Position numbers and translations under genes: made by a program
Source: Bacteroides sp.
Lineage (GTDB): Bacteria > Bacteroidota > Bacteroidia > Bacteroidales > Bacteroidaceae
Reading direction: 5' to 3'
Assembly (NCBI GenBank): GCA_021204375.1
Contig: JAJPZL010000336.1
Coordinates: forward strand, 1-9,371
DNA: 9,371 bases
Notes under the pieces: model-generated
The model's input: only the letters and a program-made list of their open reading frames with translations
What the model was told of the DNA's origin: nothing
Database searches by the model: none
Shown: piece by piece, positions 7,361 through 9,371 of the stretch
Layout: each line of letters opens with the position of its first letter
How positions within the stretch are numbered: position 1 is the stretch's first letter

Positions 7361-8449
7361 ATGGCTGAAAATAATAATTTACTGGATAAACTGGAGGGTC
7401 TTGTAAACCGTTTTGAGGAGATCTCTTTGTTGATAACCGATCCCTCGGTCATTACAGACCAGAAACGTTTTATCCGGCTTACCAAGGAATATAAAGAGAT
7501 GGATGACCTGATGAAGGCCCGCCGGGAATATATCCGTACCCTAGATGGAATAGAAGAAGCAAAGGAGATACTTGCTTCGGAACAGGATCAGGAGATGCGG
7601 GAGATAGCCCGTGAAGAGTTGGATAGTTGTCAGAAACGTCTGCCTGAACTGGAGGAAGAGATTAAGCTCCTGCTGGTACCTGCTGATCTGCAGGATAGTA
7701 AAAATGCGATTGTGGAGATCCGCGGGGGTACGGGTGGAGATGAAGCTGCCATTTTTGCCGGAGATCTTTTCCGGATGTATGTGAAGTACTGTGAGAACAA
7801 AGGCTGGCGCGTGGAGGTAACCAGTAGCAATGAAGGTACATCGGGAGGTTTCAAGGAGATCATTTTTACCGTCACAGGAGAGAATGTATATGGAACGTTG
7901 AAATATGAGTCCGGAGTACACCGGGTACAACGTGTTCCCGCTACTGAGACTCAGGGACGTGTCCACACCTCAGCAGCTTCTGTAGCTGTCTTGCCTGAAG
8001 CAGAAGAGTTCGACGTAGAGGTTAGTGAAAAAGACATACAGGTCGATATATTCTGTGCTTCCGGGCATGGAGGGCAATCGGTGAACACTACTTATTCAGC
8101 CATTCGCCTGGTCCATATACCCACCGGTATTACCGTACAGTGCCAGGATGAAAAATCCCAGTTAAAGAATAAAGCCAAGGCTATGGTGGAACTGAGAACC
8201 CGTATCTATAATATGGAGTATCAGAAATACCTGGATGAGATCGCTGCTCACAGAAAGACGCTTGTCTCAACAGGAGACCGTTCGGCCAAAATACGTACTT
8301 ACAATTATCCGCAGGGACGTATTACTGATCATCGTATTAATTATACTATTTATAATCTTTCGGCTTTTATGGATGGAGATATTCAGGATTGTATCGATCA
8401 TCTGATCGTAGCTGAAAATGCAGAAAGACTTAAAGAATCAGATTTATAA
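7361..8449 (+). CDS. prfA: Peptide chain release factor 1 (RF1)
   Basis: RF1 recognises UAA and UAG in the ribosomal A site and triggers release of the finished protein. The 362-residue length is normal. The helical domain (about 1-105) is followed by the [19 protein letters not shown] block (122-140). [15 protein letters not shown] (191-205) contains the PAT tripeptide anticodon (193-195) typical of RF1 rather than the SPF of RF2. The catalytic loop is GHGGQ (235-239), with the essential GGQ intact but His in place of the usual Ala, and Ser rather than His after the Gln. The Gln is normally methylated by PrmC, which is not encoded here. The C-terminal segment [18 protein letters not shown] (303-320) is strongly conserved. 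The ATG at 7361 is fixed by homology; an overlapping ATG at 7357 stops after three codons. The gene ends 2 bp before pyrF, indicating tight coupling. Confidence 0.97.
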   Translation: MAENNNLLDKLEGLVNRFEEISLLITDPSVITDQKRFIRLTKEYKEMDDLMKARREYIRTLDGIEEAKEILASEQDQEMREIAREELDSCQKRLPELEEEIKLLLVPADLQDSKNAIVEIRGGTGGDEAAIFAGDLFRMYVKYCENKGWRVEVTSSNEGTSGGFKEIIFTVTGENVYGTLKYESGVHRVQRVPATETQGRVHTSAASVAVLPEAEEFDVEVSEKDIQVDIFCASGHGGQSVNTTYSAIRLVHIPTGITVQCQDEKSQLKNKAKAMVELRTRIYNMEYQKYLDEIAAHRKTLVSTGDRSAKIRTYNYPQGRITDHRINYTIYNLSAFMDGDIQDCIDHLIVAENAERLKESDL

Positions 8450-8451
8450 GT

Positions 8452-9282
8452 ATGAATAAACAACAACTATTTGAGAATATAAAACGCAAACAGAGTTTTC
8501 TGTGCGTAGGGTTGGATACCGATCTGAAAAAGATCCCGGCTCACCTGTTACAGGAAGAAGACCCTGTTTTTGCTTTTAATAAGGCAATTATTGATGCTAC
8601 AGCCGATCTGTGTGTGGCATATAAGCCAAACCTGGCTTTCTATGAAAGTACCGGTGTAAAAGGATGGATTGCTTTTGAGAGAACGGTTCGTTATCTCAAA
8701 GAGAACTACCCCGATCAGTTTATTATTGCCGATGCAAAACGGGGCGATATCGGTAATACTTCTGAAATGTATGCCCGTTCTTTCTTTGATGAACTCAATA
8801 TCGATTCAGTAACGGTAGTACCCTATATGGGGGAAGATAGTGTAAAACCTTTCCTCATTTATCCCGAAAAATGGGTGATCCTACTGGCACTAACCTCCAA
8901 TAAAGGATCCCAGGACTTTCAGTTCACTGCAGATAAAGAGGGAAAACGGCTGTTTGAAAAGGTCTTGGAAACTTCTCAGAAATGGGCGGATGATCAGCAA
9001 ATAATGTATGTGGTGGGAGCTACCCAGGGCAGACTTTTTGAAGATATCCGTAAGATCGTGCCGGAGCACTTTTTATTGGTTCCCGGAGTCGGAGCGCAGG
9101 GTGGATCCCTGCAAGAGGTATGCAGGTATGGTATGAACTCTTCCTACGGACTTCTTGTTAACTCTTCACGAGGTATTATTTATGCTTCTTCTTCAGAAGA
9201 TTTTGCGGAAAAGGCGCGCATAGCTGCTCAGGAAGTACAAACGGAGATGGTAGAAGAATTAAATAAAAAGAGGATCATCTGA
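8452..9282 (+). CDS. pyrF: Orotidine 5'-phosphate decarboxylase (type 2)
   Basis: PyrF decarboxylates OMP to UMP, the last step of de novo pyrimidine synthesis, in the cytosol. The 276-residue protein is of the longer type 2 subfamily rather than the roughly 240-residue E. coli type. The TIM-barrel active site is visible: CVGLDTD near 18-24, K58 in AYKPN, and [12 protein letters not shown] (92-103) with the D94, K96, D99 catalytic set. The phosphate-binding segments VPGVGAQGG (210-218) and NSSRGIIYA (237-245, R240) follow. The C-terminus is a charged helix ending in NKKRII. The ATG at 8452 lies 2 bp after the prfA stop, so translation is probably coupled and the gene should share the purM promoter. 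All catalytic residues are present and nothing is unusual. No obvious intrinsic terminator lies directly after the stop. Confidence 0.97.
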   Translation: MNKQQLFENIKRKQSFLCVGLDTDLKKIPAHLLQEEDPVFAFNKAIIDATADLCVAYKPNLAFYESTGVKGWIAFERTVRYLKENYPDQFIIADAKRGDIGNTSEMYARSFFDELNIDSVTVVPYMGEDSVKPFLIYPEKWVILLALTSNKGSQDFQFTADKEGKRLFEKVLETSQKWADDQQIMYVVGATQGRLFEDIRKIVPEHFLLVPGVGAQGGSLQEVCRYGMNSSYGLLVNSSRGIIYASSSEDFAEKARIAAQEVQTEMVEELNKKRII

Positions 9283-9332
9283 TCCCGTTCATAATATGTC
9301 AGAGTCAGGAAATAAAATATATGATTATCCGC

Positions 9333-9361
9333 ATGATGTCCGTTGATTTATTGAACATCAT
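9333..9361. repeat. Imperfect inverted repeat downstream of pyrF
   Basis: ATGATGT (9333-9339) and ACATCAT (9355-9361) are exact reverse complements separated by 15 nt. The flanks are AT-rich, and no long T run follows before the window ends, so a terminator cannot be claimed. The 89 bp after pyrF otherwise contain only a 16-codon open frame starting at 9296, which I do not regard as a gene. Confidence 0.25.
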
Positions 9362-9371
9362 ATGAATGTTT

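Noticed and set aside
9296..9346. 16-codon open frame after pyrF (begins MSESGNK)
   Set aside because: Too short, no recognisable similarity and no supporting start signals; more likely intergenic.
9305..9371. Minus-strand frame open from the window end to a TGA at 9305-9307, possibly the C-terminus of a convergent gene
   Set aside because: Only about 21 codons are visible, with no recognisable motif, so it cannot be supported from this window.

Overview
The window reads as chromosomal housekeeping DNA from a member of the Bacteroidota, most likely order Bacteroidales. The evidence is the protein style (Bacteroidota-type AroE, divergent PurM, long-form PurC), the absence of strong Shine-Dalgarno sequences, AT-rich leaders, and a good TAnnTTTG -7 promoter element of the kind used by the Bacteroidota primary sigma factor. 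Genus cannot be fixed from this sequence alone; a Dysgonomonas/Parabacteroides-like relative is a guess.

All genes lie on the + strand, in two blocks. Block 1 (1-5977) is phoH (its 5' end is cut off by the window edge), purC, ubiE/menG, aroE, a membrane-anchored alpha/beta hydrolase, a TPM-domain membrane protein gene and a lemA-family gene. Gaps are 4 to 32 bp, so this looks like one operon or the end of one. It closes with a strong intrinsic terminator at 6000-6047. Block 2 starts with a Bacteroidota-type promoter at about 6117-6148 and carries purM, prfA and pyrF with gaps of 17 and 2 bp, ending at 9282. The last 89 bp hold no convincing gene.

Functionally, purC and purM make two steps of IMP synthesis, pyrF makes UMP, aroE feeds the chorismate pathway, and ubiE/menG performs the last step of menaquinone synthesis, itself derived from chorismate. 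PrfA terminates translation at UAA/UAG. PhoH is an RNA-metabolism-related P-loop ATPase. The hydrolase, TPM protein and LemA protein form a small membrane/envelope group of uncertain role.

The one real anomaly is the TPM gene. Its signal peptide and TPM domain are in one frame, while its second membrane segment, zinc-ribbon cysteines and glycine-rich tail are in the -1 frame. The two join seamlessly at a run of seven T (4989-4995) that is in the correct phase to be a U UUU UUU slippery heptamer. It may be a mutation, a homopolymer sequencing error or, less likely, a recoding site. I see no transfer signs, mobile element, CRISPR array, tRNA or rRNA, and no evidence of a wholly new system.
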